Shown here: one piece after another, positions 10,729-20,858 of the stretch
Position numbering within the stretch: the stretch's first letter is position 1
Layout of the letters: every line of letters begins with the position of its first letter
Source of the DNA: Abelmoschus esculentus
Taxonomy: Eukaryota > Streptophyta > Magnoliopsida > Malvales > Malvaceae
Direction of reading: 5' to 3'
Assembly (NCBI GenBank): GCA_035048815.1
Contig: JAUCBN010000043.1
Coordinates: 9,985,001-10,049,000 of the forward strand
Length of the DNA: 64,000 bases
Notes under the pieces: model-generated
The model's input: the letters and a program-made list of their open reading frames with translations, nothing else
Databases searched by the model: none
Told to the model about the DNA's origin: nothing
Position numbers and translations under genes: made by a program

Positions 10729-11259
10729 GGTGTGACGAAGTTAGAGTGGTTTAGTGGAACCTACTCTTCTGATGGTGTTCGGAGTTGGGTGCATATCATG
10801 CATACATTACATCATCTGTTTTGCTCTGTTTTGTAATCTTGTTTATCTGCAAACTAGAGACATACTAGGCTTCCTAGCTTACATTCTCTCAGTTTCTATT
10901 CTAGATTCTCAAATCTAGACTATGGTACTTGGAGATTCCTGATTTTAGAATTTCTGAGTATGTTTTACAGTTTTCAGAATAATAACTCGTATATCGGATA
11001 TTTTATTATTTTGTATTGAACTTTGGACTTGAGATTTTATTTCGGATTTCAAGACAGTTAATGTTTATTAAATTTATGTGTTGAATCTCAAATTATGTAT
11101 ATGTTAAGTTTTTCAATATTTTAATTATTAATTATTTAATAATTTATTAGAATTTTTATATTTATTTAATATAAATCCTAACTTGCGAAACAAGTTTTAA
11201 TAGAGTAAACCCTAAGTTTTAATATAAGAAATTAGGTTAAATTTAGGGGTTACATTTAG

Positions 11260-11271
11260 TGGTATAAGAGC
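11260..11271 (+). other. G2 primer-binding site
   Basis: TGGTATAAGAGC follows the LTR after TTTAG. It is the Met-tRNA PBS with one substitution (C to A). Confidence 0.75.
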
Positions 11272-11452
11272 CCGGTTCAACCTTCGGACTGTGAGGTCCA
11301 AAATGATTTTGATCTGAAAATAATTTTAAAATCTTATTTGATAATCCGAATTGTCGTTTTAACTCGTATTTAAAATTTTCTGAAATATTTTGAATAGTAA
11401 TCCAAGTACCGGTTCTAATATAGGATTTTTTCTATCCTTCTGTAGATATACT

Positions 11453-12125
11453 ATTATGCACCCCGTAGGATTACACGTCTTGCGACCGGGAGAGATCGTG
11501 GCCGAGGTCGTTCTGTTGGTTCTACGAGTGATGTTCCGCCTCTTGTGGATCTACCACAGGATCAAATTTTAGCTCAAGATTTAAGAGGGGAGGAACAACC
11601 TGAGGTTCAGACTGAGGCTCAGCAAGCCGAAGTTAATCAGCCAGACCAGAGTGAGGGACCATATGTTTCTAGAGATAATGAGTCAGTTGGCCTGGATTCT
11701 GTCATTATGTAGAGAGAGATGCTCTGTTATCTTCGACAGTCCGAGGGTGTTAGGAAATCTATATCTAAAGAGTTCTTGGCTGATGGCATGAAGATATTTG
11801 ACGGTAAGACTGGTACGGATCCAGCAGAGGAAGAATATTGGCTAAAGAAGCTTCAACGACTGTTTGTTGAGATAAAGTATCCTTCAGATAAGAAAATGAG
11901 AGCAACTATATCTTTAATCAGGGGGAGGCCTTTAATTGGTGGGAGGCTGAGGAAAGAGTTACTCCTGTCGATCAGATCAGTTGGGAGTATTTTTGGCAGA
12001 CTTTTGAGGATCGATATGTAGGGCCTGAGTATTTGGCAAATTTTCGTGTTGATTTTCTGAACTTATAGTAAAATGACATGTTCGTTAATGAATATGAGAT
12101 AAAGTTTTTGTGTTTGCTAAGTATG
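11453..12125 (+). pseudogene. G2 gag, 5' half (interrupted by A1)
   Basis: The basic N-terminus (RRITRLATGRDRGRGR) needs a one-base shift from the ATG at 11456. The core gag region at 11719-12021 reads FLADGMKIFDGKTGTDPAEE, EYWLKKLQRLF and IKYPSDKKMRATISLI, typical of chromovirus Gag. A further frame shift follows near 11925, then YFWQTFEDRYVGPEYLANF in another frame. A1 inserts after 12125 within this region and Gag resumes at 29964. Gag would form the virus-like particle in the cytoplasm; this copy cannot make a full protein. Confidence 0.8.
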
Positions 12126-13453
12126 TGTTGCGTGTCAAAAGTGCGCGTTTAGTGCAAGTGGACACATCGCAAGTAATAAGTGATAAGTATATTATCGAGT
12201 TATCGTCTCCTCAGGGACCGATATACTTAATATGCTTTCTTCAATTTCTTGTTCTGTAGAAAAAGTAAAGAACGCAAATGAGTTGATTTGATTTATCTAA
12301 ACTAAAATAACTAAATAAAAATAACGAGTTGAAATAGTAGAGAGAGATGGGTTAGGATCCAGTTGCGTCGTATTGTGGAATTGATTGACTTGTCTTTGTC
12401 CAATGCAATCGTATATCACTGTCTCGGCAGCACTGCAGTTTACTGCCTCGGCAGCTACAATACTGTCTGCCGCGGCAATCCCTTGCTCGTGGGCAGACTT
12501 TACCAAAGTTCGGCAAAGTGTCCTTGGATGACTCCGCTTATCCCTAAGTCAGAGTGCTGTTGATGACTAGTCCTTGATGATACCTCCCGGCGTGAACCAA
12601 TTATATTCACCAACCAATCTCACACTTCTTTTAGCCGCTGAAACTCTTAACCTATCCCTAGGCCGAGTTAGTATTTCGCGATTAAAACACCGTACTTATC
12701 CCTTTCGTGAATCTAACTCTCCCGAGCTTAGATAAATGGATGATCACAATATCCTCTCCCGAGCTCAATTGTGAAACAAGAAATAACAAAGGATAAGCAA
12801 ACCTTGATAATCTTTATTGCATTGAATGAAAGACAAAGTACAATCTCCTCTCACAAATACTCTACAACCTTCACCTAATCCCTAAGAAGGTTTAGAACAT
12901 GATGGAGAGGAAAGAAACAAGAGTAGAAGTCGTCTCTCTCCCTAGGTATTTCGTGTCTTGTACATTGGGTGGTTAGGTCTTTATATATGCTAAACCTAGG
13001 GCAAACCTTTCCTAAGTAGAATACAACTTGGAGTAGCGAACAAGTCAAGTACATAATAATAATATATTTCCAAGTTTATATTCGGCTAAGGGGCTTTCCC
13101 GCGTGGTCTTCCTTTGGGCTTTTCCTTGTGCTAACCAGCTCCGATTCATGGGCTTCAAGTCCAGACACGTTCCTTGGATTTTTGTCTTTCCATCGCCTAT
13201 AATCTTGCTTCCTGTCTTTCTGCTGCTACCTCGGCATCAGGTCCTGCCTCGACCTTGTCTCTGCCGCGGCACTGGTTCTCCTGCACAGATATGAAAACGT
13301 AGTAAAACGTGCCTTTTTCTGTAAATATTATCTATATGAGTATAAATTCTAAATATATCACATTGAGCGCATGCATTGGTCCGAGTGAGTGTATATTTGG
13401 TAATTAATGCCCATAAAAGGAGTAAAAAGTGATAGTGTGTTGAGCACTTATCA
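12126..13453 (-). repeat. A1 3' LTR (LTR A)
   Basis: On the plus strand it starts TGTTGCGTGTCAAAAG and ends GAGCACTTATCA. The first about 340 bp match its partner at 28632. From somewhere between 12466 and 12604 onward it is almost identical to the A2 3' LTR (18589-19916) instead. A 63-codon frame at 13103-13294 recurs identically at 19566-19757 only because of this identity and is not a gene. Confidence 0.95.
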
Positions 13454-13466
13454 CACCCCCAAACTC
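13454..13466 (-). other. A1 polypurine tract
   Basis: On the minus strand GAGTTTGGGGGTG directly abuts the 3' LTR. It is the second-strand primer site of Athila-type elements. Confidence 0.8.
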
Positions 13467-14376
13467 GAACTATTGCTTGTCCTCAAGCAATGAAAACCAT
13501 CAATTTGCCAAACTTTACTCTCTCTTGGTCTTACATGTCCATCTATTCTCCCCACCATAGCTAGGCCTATTCTTTAGCCTTAACCATTCGGTTACTCAAG
13601 GATTTACCTAGAAACAAACTATAGGAGTTGTGAGTGTGTGTGTTTTTTTGGACAAGTTGATTAAAGGCTTTCTTAGATAAACTCTAAGTTCAAGACAAAT
13701 AGACATTGGTTAAGTGTTCTCTTCTTTTTCAAACCCCAAATCTTGAGCCGGTTTCGGGCACCTCAAAGACTTGTGTTTTTCTTTTCACTAAAATCCTTCT
13801 TTCTTTTTAATATTCCTTAACACATACTAGAGCCAATTTCGGGCACCTCTAACATGAAGAAGAGACTTTCTAGAGCCGGTGGTAGGCACCTCTAGTTACT
13901 TTCCAAAAATCTAAGTCCTTATCACCTAAGTTCATTAAAAGAATTCCTATATTCCAACAAGTCCCAAAAGTGTTTGAAGTTTAAAGTTCTTCCTATAGTA
14001 AGCTTCTAAGTTTTCATCCTTAAGCATCCTAAGGTTAAGTCCTCCTAACAGAACCTAAACATGGTAAGGAGAAAGATTTTTATAGCCTTAAAGAATAAAC
14101 TAAGGCAATACTGATGATGAGCAGTGCAAGAGTGTAGGCAGTTAATTCAAGTAAGGCGGGGAGCATAAAAAAAAATATCACTGGAATACTCCCTTTTTGG
14201 CAAGGCCGCGGCAGTAGATTGCTGCCTTGGCAGTGAATCTGCACCCCCAAACTCAAACCAAGCATTGTCCTCAATGCTTTATATTTGAGGAAATAAACAG
14301 AAAAACAGAATATGAATCATATGCAGCAAGTAAAAACAATAAAAGTAATTTATATTTGAATTAAGGACAAAGAAAT
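13467..14376 (-). other. A1 3' non-coding region
   Basis: No long frame is present. It matches 19930-20858 of A2. Identity is nearly perfect up to about 13784 and lower beyond it. Repeated GAGCC...GGGCACCTC motifs occur at 13745, 13830 and 13872. TGCCNNGGCA-type palindromes lie at 14205 and 14223. Confidence 0.6.
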
Positions 14377-14538
14377 TTAAAGCGACTCCGAAGAGTTGCT
14401 TGTAACAATTTTTCTTCGTGGCCTTGATGCCAAATGCTTTGTCCTTGGTGAGGGCGATGGTTGTGTCTTTGCTTGCCGGGGCGGTTGGACTCGAGTAGGT
14501 GGTGTCCTTTGCATCGGGGCTTCTACCTCGTCTTTGTC
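14377..14538 (-). pseudogene. A1 ORF2 tail (3' ORF almost entirely deleted)
   Basis: The minus-strand frame reads DEVEAPMQRTPPTRVQP, then PRTKHLASRPRRK and a Ser-rich end with TAA at 14377-14379. It matches the last part of the A2 ORF2 (20859-21000). Everything upstream of it in ORF2 is missing from A1. TTCTTAG directly precedes it and could act as a splice acceptor for a subgenomic message, but this is inference. Confidence 0.7.
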
Positions 14539-14639
14539 CTAAGAAAAACAAAAGAAAAACAACTAGTATATATTAAATGTCCTAAAATAAAGGTAAGAGA
14601 AATTATTCTTATAGATTGCGGAAAAAAAAGGATAGAAGG

Positions 14640-15678
14640 TCGCGGTCTTCATAGGAGGGTGTGCTAGGGCATCTTCTAAGGTGATGGTCTCCATGGTTTT
14701 TATGTCATGTGGCCCAGAATAGTGCTTCAAGCGTTGGCCATTTACTTTGAATTCATGGTCATCTTTTAGTGATTTGATCGTTACGGCTCCGTAGGGGAAA
14801 ACTCGAACGACCTCAAATGGGCTTGACCATCTGGATTTAAGTTTTCTTGGAAACAGTCTAAGCCTGGAGTTAAAAAGGAGGACATGCTGCCCCGGCAGGA
14901 ACTGCCTTAGCAGTAACTTTTGGTCATGTCATTTCTTTGTTTTTTCTTTGTAGATCTTGGCATTCTCGTAGGCTATTGTCCGGAATTCTTCTATCTCATT
15001 GAGATCTAGTAGTCTTTTCTATCCAGCTTTTTCCCAATCCATATTTAAGTTCTTTACTGCCCAATATGCTTTGTGCTCGATTTCTACAGGAAGATGACAA
15101 GCTTTCCCGAACACAAGCTTATATGGTGATGTTCCTAATGGGGTTTTGAATGCTGTCCTGTAGGCCCATAAGGCATCATCAAGACGATAAGACCAATCCT
15201 TTCTAGATGGATTTACCACCTTTTCAAGGATCTGTTTTAGTTCCTTATTGGATATTTCAGCTTGCCTATTTGTCTGTGGATGATATGCTGTAGCGAGCTT
15301 GTGGGTGATGCCGAGTTTTTTTAGTGCCGCGGCAATAAGTCTGTTATCGAAGTGTTTTCCTTCGTCACTTATGATTGCTCTAGGGATTCCAAACCTTGTA
15401 AAAATATTTTTCTTGAGAAATCGTTGAACTGTCTTGGAATCATTGTGAGGTGTGGCGATAGCTTCGACCCACTTTGATACGTAATCCACTGCCACTAAGA
15501 TATAAAGGTTTCCTTGAGAAAATGGAAAGGGCCCCATGAAATCTATGCCCCAAACGTCGAACAGTTCCACTTCCAATATGGGTTGTAAGGGAATCTCATG
15601 TCATCTTGAAATGTTGCCCGTGCGTTGGCAGCGGTCACAGTTCTTGTAATAGTCATGGGCATCTTTGTAGAGTGTGGG
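14640..15678 (-). pseudogene. A1 integrase, broken by nonsense codons
   Basis: This continues in the same frame as the upstream 950-codon ORF. The zinc-binding end reads KNCDRCQR; the core shows D in WGIDFMGPF, D in IISDEGKHF and E in QAEIS, with 35 residues between the last two, the DD35E triad. In-frame stops lie at 15679-15681, 15601-15603 (R to TGA) and 15019-15021, plus a TGA shortly after, where tryptophan or arginine is expected. QTNGQ is QTNRQ here. The C-terminal part (FPYGAVTIKSLKDD, GQRLKHYSGPH) follows to about 14640. Integrase would insert the cDNA into chromosomes. Confidence 0.85.
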
Positions 15679-18531
15679 TCAGTATAGGCCAGATTGCAGT
15701 ACCTTTGCTGCTGTCCTATTTCCTCCAAAATGCCCACCGCAAGGTGAGTCATGGCAATGCTGGAGTACTGCTTTTTGTTCTTCTTCTGGCACACATCTTC
15801 TTATAACCTGATCTGCACAATGCTTAAACAGAAGAGGGTCGTCCCAGAAATAATGTTTTGCATTATGTTGAAACCTCTTCTTTTCGTTATGGTTAAGGTT
15901 ATAAGGGATAATACCACTAACTAAATAATTAACAAGATCAGCATATCGGGGGGTGGATGTTACTACGGCAATGTCTTCTGTCAAAGTTGCGGAGATGTAT
16001 TCAGATAATGCCGCGGCAGCGCGGTTGTATACTGCTATGGCCTTTGTCTCGGCAGTATCCTTTGCAGTTGTAACAATTTGCAGTATTTGTTCATCTGGAA
16101 ATTGATCTTGTATATCTTCAAGTGAGTGGGTATTGTCCTTTTTCTCTAGTCTAGATAGATGGTCGGCCACTTGATTTTCCGTACCCTTGTGGTCTTTGAT
16201 TTCAACATCAAATTCTTGTAAAAGAAGGATCCATCTAATCAATCTAGGCTTGGCATCCTTCTTTGAGAAGAGGTATTTAATTACCGAATGATCGGTGTGG
16301 ACAGTGACCCTTGTTTCGATGAGATATGACCGAAACTTGTCGAAGGCAAATACCACTGCTAGTAATTCTTTTTCTGTTGTGGTGTAGTTGATTTGTGCAT
16401 CATTGAGCGTTTTACTGGCATAATATATCACATGGAACAGATTGTTCTTCCTCTGCCCGAGCGCTGCCCCGACAGCATGATCACTAGCGTCACACATCAG
16501 TTCAAATGGCAATGACCAATCCGGTGGGATTACTATTGGTGTAGTGATTAGCTTCTCCTTGAGAGTCTCGAATGCTTCAGTACATTCCTTATTAAATTCG
16601 AATTTCCTATCTTGTTCGAGCAAGTTGCAAAGAGGTTTAGAAATTTTGGAGAAATTAGAAATAAACCGTATATAGAAACCTGCATGGCCCAAGAAGCTTC
16701 GAACCCCTTTTACAGAAATTGGTGGAGGTAAGTTCTTTATCACATCTATCTTGGCTTTATCCACTTCTATTCCTTGTGATGATATTTTGTGGCCTAACAC
16801 AATACCTTCATTTACCATAAAATGGCATTTTCCCCAGTTTAGGACTAGGTTGGATTCCTCACATCTTTGCAGCACTTTTCCGAGATTGCCGAGGCAGTGA
16901 TCAAAGCTATCTCCAAAGACTGAGAAATCATCCATGAATATCTCCAAGAAATCCTCTATCATGTCAGAAAAAATTGCCATCATGCATCTCTGGAATGTTG
17001 CCGGGGCATTGCAAAGGCCGAACGACATCCTTCTAAATGCGTAAGTGTCGTATGGGCAAGTGAAAGTGGTTTTTGCTTGATCTTCTAGATCAATGGCAAT
17101 TTGATTGTATCCTGAATAACCATCAAGAAAACAGTAATAAGGTTTACCGGCAAGTCTATCAAGCATTTCATCAATGAAGGGTAAAGGGAAGTGATCCTTC
17201 TTTGTTGCTTTATTCAACTTGCGATAGTCCATACAAACCCTCCAACCGGTCACAGTCCTGGTTGGTATTAGTTCGTTGTTCTCGTTGGTTATGACAGTCA
17301 TACCACCTTTCTTAGGTACACATTGCACCGGGCTTACCCATGCACTGTCAGAGATGGGATAAATAATTCCTGCATCAAGCCACTTGATTATTTCCTTACG
17401 TACTACCTCCTTCATAGCATGGTTAAGTCTCCTTTGAGCTTCAATAGTGGGCTTATGGTCTTCTTCCAGGAGGATTTTATGCATGCACACTGCTGGACTT
17501 ATTCCTTTCAAATCATCAATTGACCATCCAATTGCCTTTTTGTGCTGCCGCAACATTGCTGCTATTAAGGTTTGTTCCTGTTCTGGCAACAACTTAGAAG
17601 AAATAATTACCGGCATCGTGTGGTTATCTCCCAAATAAGCATATTTTAGTTTTTCTGGTAAGGGTTTTAGTTTTGTGAAAAATGGTTCTTTATTTACAGA
17701 TTGTTCATTCTTCCCCTTATACTCTAATGGTTCAAAGTACTTACCTGGAAGATGTGCTGTCCAGTTAGCTTCCTCCTTCTCGGTTGTCTCAGAACTATTC
17801 AAAGAACTACTGTAACAGTCATCCATATCACTGCCGAGGCATCCCTGGGGTATGTCATGGAGATCATTGCCGAGGCAGTTGTTGCTAAGACAAGGTATTG
17901 TGTAATCGTCATCTGGGTTATCCAGTATTTGACACCCTTCTTCTAATTCATCGTGTCTCTTCATCAATTGACACACATTTAATTTGATTTCTTGATCATT
18001 GATTCTCATTGTTAATTCTCCTTTTTCCACGTCAATTAATGTGCGTCCAGTTGCTAGAAAGGGTCTCCCAAGGATGATCGGTGCATTGTCATCTGCTTCA
18101 CAATCAAGGACAAGGAAGTCGGCAGGAAAAATAAACTTGTCAACTCTTACCAGTATGTCCTCAATTCTGCCTTCGGGTTGCACATAGGATTGATCCGCGA
18201 GTTGGAGCATCACTGTTGTAGGTTTCGGCCTTCCAATTCCAAGTTTTTGGAAGACTGATTTAGGCATGAGGTTTATGCTTGCTCCAAGGTCGCATAGGGC
18301 CTTACCTTTATAGCTCTTTCCTATCGCACAAGGTATAGTAAAGCAACCATGATCTTTTAACTTTGGTGGCATGCGGTTATAAAGCATTGCCATGCATTCC
18401 TCGGTAGCAGCCACTGTCTCATACTCATCTATTCGTTTTCTCTTTGATACCATGTCCTTTAGGAACTTGGCATAGTTCGGAATTTGTTCAATAGCTTCAA
18501 TGAAAGGTATGTTGATGTGGACTTGCTTCAA
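15679..18531 (-). CDS. A1 pol ORF: protease, reverse transcriptase, RNase H (950 codons)
   Basis: One uninterrupted frame runs from MKQVHINIPF. Protease motif DLGAS is at residues 81-85 with the flap/closing region IILGRPFLATGRTLIDV at about 152-168. RT begins near residue 365 (VCMDYRKLNKAT at 432), has SFGLCNAPATFQ at 503 and the catalytic FMDD at 532-535. RNase H carries D681, E721, D747 and D790. The integrase zinc-finger histidines start near residue 923. The enzymes would cleave Gag-Pol and copy RNA to DNA in the particle. It stops at TGA where tryptophan is expected. The segment upstream of M1 (to 18588) is also coding, with one stop at about 18558, and is cut from gag by the A2 insertion. 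Linkers at 200-240 and 820-850 are rich in TGCCNNGGCA palindromes. Confidence 0.9.
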   Translation of the reverse strand: MKQVHINIPFIEAIEQIPNYAKFLKDMVSKRKRIDEYETVAATEECMAMLYNRMPPKLKDHGCFTIPCAIGKSYKGKALCDLGASINLMPKSVFQKLGIGRPKPTTVMLQLADQSYVQPEGRIEDILVRVDKFIFPADFLVLDCEADDNAPIILGRPFLATGRTLIDVEKGELTMRINDQEIKLNVCQLMKRHDELEEGCQILDNPDDDYTIPCLSNNCLGNDLHDIPQGCLGSDMDDCYSSSLNSSETTEKEEANWTAHLPGKYFEPLEYKGKNEQSVNKEPFFTKLKPLPEKLKYAYLGDNHTMPVIISSKLLPEQEQTLIAAMLRQHKKAIGWSIDDLKGISPAVCMHKILLEEDHKPTIEAQRRLNHAMKEVVRKEIIKWLDAGIIYPISDSAWVSPVQCVPKKGGMTVITNENNELIPTRTVTGWRVCMDYRKLNKATKKDHFPLPFIDEMLDRLAGKPYYCFLDGYSGYNQIAIDLEDQAKTTFTCPYDTYAFRRMSFGLCNAPATFQRCMMAIFSDMIEDFLEIFMDDFSVFGDSFDHCLGNLGKVLQRCEESNLVLNWGKCHFMVNEGIVLGHKISSQGIEVDKAKIDVIKNLPPPISVKGVRSFLGHAGFYIRFISNFSKISKPLCNLLEQDRKFEFNKECTEAFETLKEKLITTPIVIPPDWSLPFELMCDASDHAVGAALGQRKNNLFHVIYYASKTLNDAQINYTTTEKELLAVVFAFDKFRSYLIETRVTVHTDHSVIKYLFSKKDAKPRLIRWILLLQEFDVEIKDHKGTENQVADHLSRLEKKDNTHSLEDIQDQFPDEQILQIVTTAKDTAETKAIAVYNRAAAALSEYISATLTEDIAVVTSTPRYADLVNYLVSGIIPYNLNHNEKKRFQHNAKHYFWDDPLLFKHCADQVIRRCVPEEEQKAVLQHCHDSPCGGHFGGNRTAAKVLQSGLY

Positions 18532-18588
18532 GATGTCGAGGAATTTCTTGAATTGCTAGTCCTGTTTTTGCTTTTCAACCTTTGCGGG

Positions 18589-19916
18589 TGTCGCGTGTGA
18601 AAAGTGCGCGTTCAGTGCAAGTGGACACATCGCAAGTAATAAGTGATAAGTATATTATTGATTTATCGTATCCTCAGGGACCGGTATACTTAATATGTTC
18701 TCTTCATCTCCTTGTTTTGTAGAAAGATAAAAACACAAGTGAGTTGATTTGATTTATCTAAACTAAAATAACTAAGATAATAGTAAAAGATTGAAATAGT
18801 AGAGAGAGATGGGCTAGGATCCAGTTGCGTTGTATTGTGGAATTGATTGACTTGTCTCCGTCCAATACAATCGTATATCACTGCCTCGGCAGCACTGCAG
18901 TTTTACTGCCTGTGCAGCGATAACACTGTCTGCCGCGGCAATCCCTTGCTCGTGGGCAGACTTTACCAAAGTTCGGCAAAGTGTCCTTGGATGACTCCGC
19001 TTATCCCTAAGTCAGAGTGCTGTTGATGACTAGTCCTTGATGATACCTCCCGGCGTGAACCAATTATATTCACCAACCAATCTCACACTTCTTTTAGCCG
19101 CTGAAACTCTTAACCTATCCCTAGGCCGAGTTAGTATTTCGCGATTAAAACACCGTACTTATCCCTTTCGTGAATCTAACTCTCCCGAGCTTAGATAAAT
19201 GGATGATCACAATATCCTCTCCCGAGCTCAATTGTGAAACAAGAAATAACAAAGGATAAGCAAACCTTGATAATCTTTATTGCATTGAATGAAAGACAAA
19301 GTACAATCTCCTCTCACAAATACTCTACAACCTTCACCTAATCCCTAAGAAGGTTTAGAACATGATGGAGAGGAAAGAAACAAGAGTAGAAGTCGTCTCT
19401 CTCCCTAGGTATTTCGTGTCTTGTACATTGGGTGGTTAGGTCTTTATATATGCTAAACCTAGGGCAAACCTTTCCTAAGTAGAATACAACTTGGAGTAGG
19501 GAACAAGTCAAGTACATAATAATAATATATTTCCAAGTTTATATTCGGCTAAGGGGCTTTCCCGCGTGGTCTTCCTTTGGGCTTTTCCTTGTGCTAACCA
19601 GCTCCGATTCATGGGCTTCAAGTCCAGACACGTTCCTTGGATTTTTGTCTTTCCATCGCCTATAATCTTGCTTCCTGTCTTTCTGCTGCTACCTCGGCAT
19701 CAGGTCCTGCCTCGACCTTGTCTCTGCCGCGGCACTGGTTCTCCTGCACAGATATGAAAACGTAGTAAAACGTGCCTTTTTCTGTAAATATTATCTATAT
19801 GAGTATAAATTCTAAATATATCACATTGAGCGCATGCATTGGTCCGAGTGAGTGTATATTTGGTAATTAATGCCCATAAAAGGAGTAAAAAGTGATAGTG
19901 TGTTGAGCACTTATCA
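18589..19916 (-). repeat. A2 3' LTR (LTR B)
   Basis: On the plus strand it starts TGTCGCGTGTG and ends GAGCACTTATCA. Its first about 330 bp share variants with LTR C (AAAGATAAAAACACAAG, CTGTGCAGCGATAACA). The rest is nearly identical to LTR A of A1 (I see one difference, near 19500). Confidence 0.95.
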
Positions 19917-20858
19917 CACCCCCAAACTCGAACTATTGCTTGTCCTCAAGCAATGAAAACCATCAATTTGCCAAACTTTACTCTCTCTTGGTCTTACATG
20001 TCCATCTATTCTCCCCACCATAGCTAGGCCTATTCTTTAGCCTTAACCATTCGGTTACTCAAGGATTTACCTAGAAACAAACTATAGGAGTTGTGAGTGT
20101 GTGTGTTTTTTTGGACAAGTTGATTAAAGGCTTTCTTAGATAAACTCTAAGTTCAAGACAAATAGACATTGGTTAAGTGTTCTCTTCTTTTTCAAACCCC
20201 AAATCTTGAGCCGGTTTCGGGCACCTCAAAGACTTGTGTTTTTTCTTTCTTTCTTTTTTTTCTTTTCACTAAAATTCTTCTTTCTTTTTAATATTCCTTA
20301 ACACATACTAGAGCCAATTTCGGGCACCTCTTGCATGAAGAAGAGACTTTCTAGAGCCGGTGATAGGCACCTCTAGTTACTTTCCAAAAATCTAAGTCTT
20401 TATCACCTAAGTTCATTAAAAGAATTCCTATAATCCAACAAGTCCCAAAAGTGTTTAAAGTTTAAAGTTTTACCTATAGTAGGCTTCTAAGTTTTCATCC
20501 TTAAGCATACTAAGGTCAAGCCCTCTTAACAGAACCTAAACATGGTAAGGAGAAAGATTTCTATAGCCTTAAAGAGTAAACTAAGGCAATACTGATAATG
20601 AGCAGTGCAAGAGTGTAGGCAGTGAATTCAAGTAAGGCGGGGAGCATAAAAAATTAAAAAAAATCACTAGAATACTTCCTTTTTGGCACGGCCGCGGCAG
20701 TAGATTGCTGCCTTGGCAGTGAATCTGCACCCCCAAACTCAAACCAAGCATTGTCCTCAATGCTTTACATTTTGAAGGAATAAACGGCAAAATAGAATAT
20801 GAATTATGCGCAGCAAGTAAAAACAGTAAAAGCAATTGAATTAATGGACAAAGAATAT
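19917..20858 (-). other. A2 polypurine tract and 3' non-coding region
   Basis: The tract (GAGTTTGGGGGTG on the minus strand) abuts the LTR at 19917-19929. The remainder matches A1 13467-14376 and contains a CTTT/TTTC-rich insertion near 20240. No gene is supported. Confidence 0.6.

Larger units (their letters stand above)
9170..11254 (+). repeat. G2 5' LTR, lacking its first 40 bp
   Basis: The sequence matches 33999-36121 from TCAGTTAAATT onward and ends AGGGGTTACA at 11254. Two internal tandem arrays differ in copy number from the 3' LTR: the TGACGTCA array (2 units against 4) and the 37-bp array (3 units against 2). Short frames here are noise. Confidence 0.9.

Noticed and set aside
13103..13294. 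63-codon ORF repeated identically at 19566-19757
   Set aside because: It lies within the LTRs of A1 and A2, opposite to the elements' transcription. Its identity follows from the conversion tract, and LTRs C and D do not keep the same frame intact.
17323..18187. Several plus-strand ORFs of 60-66 codons
   Set aside because: They are antisense shadows of the A1 protease-RT frame.
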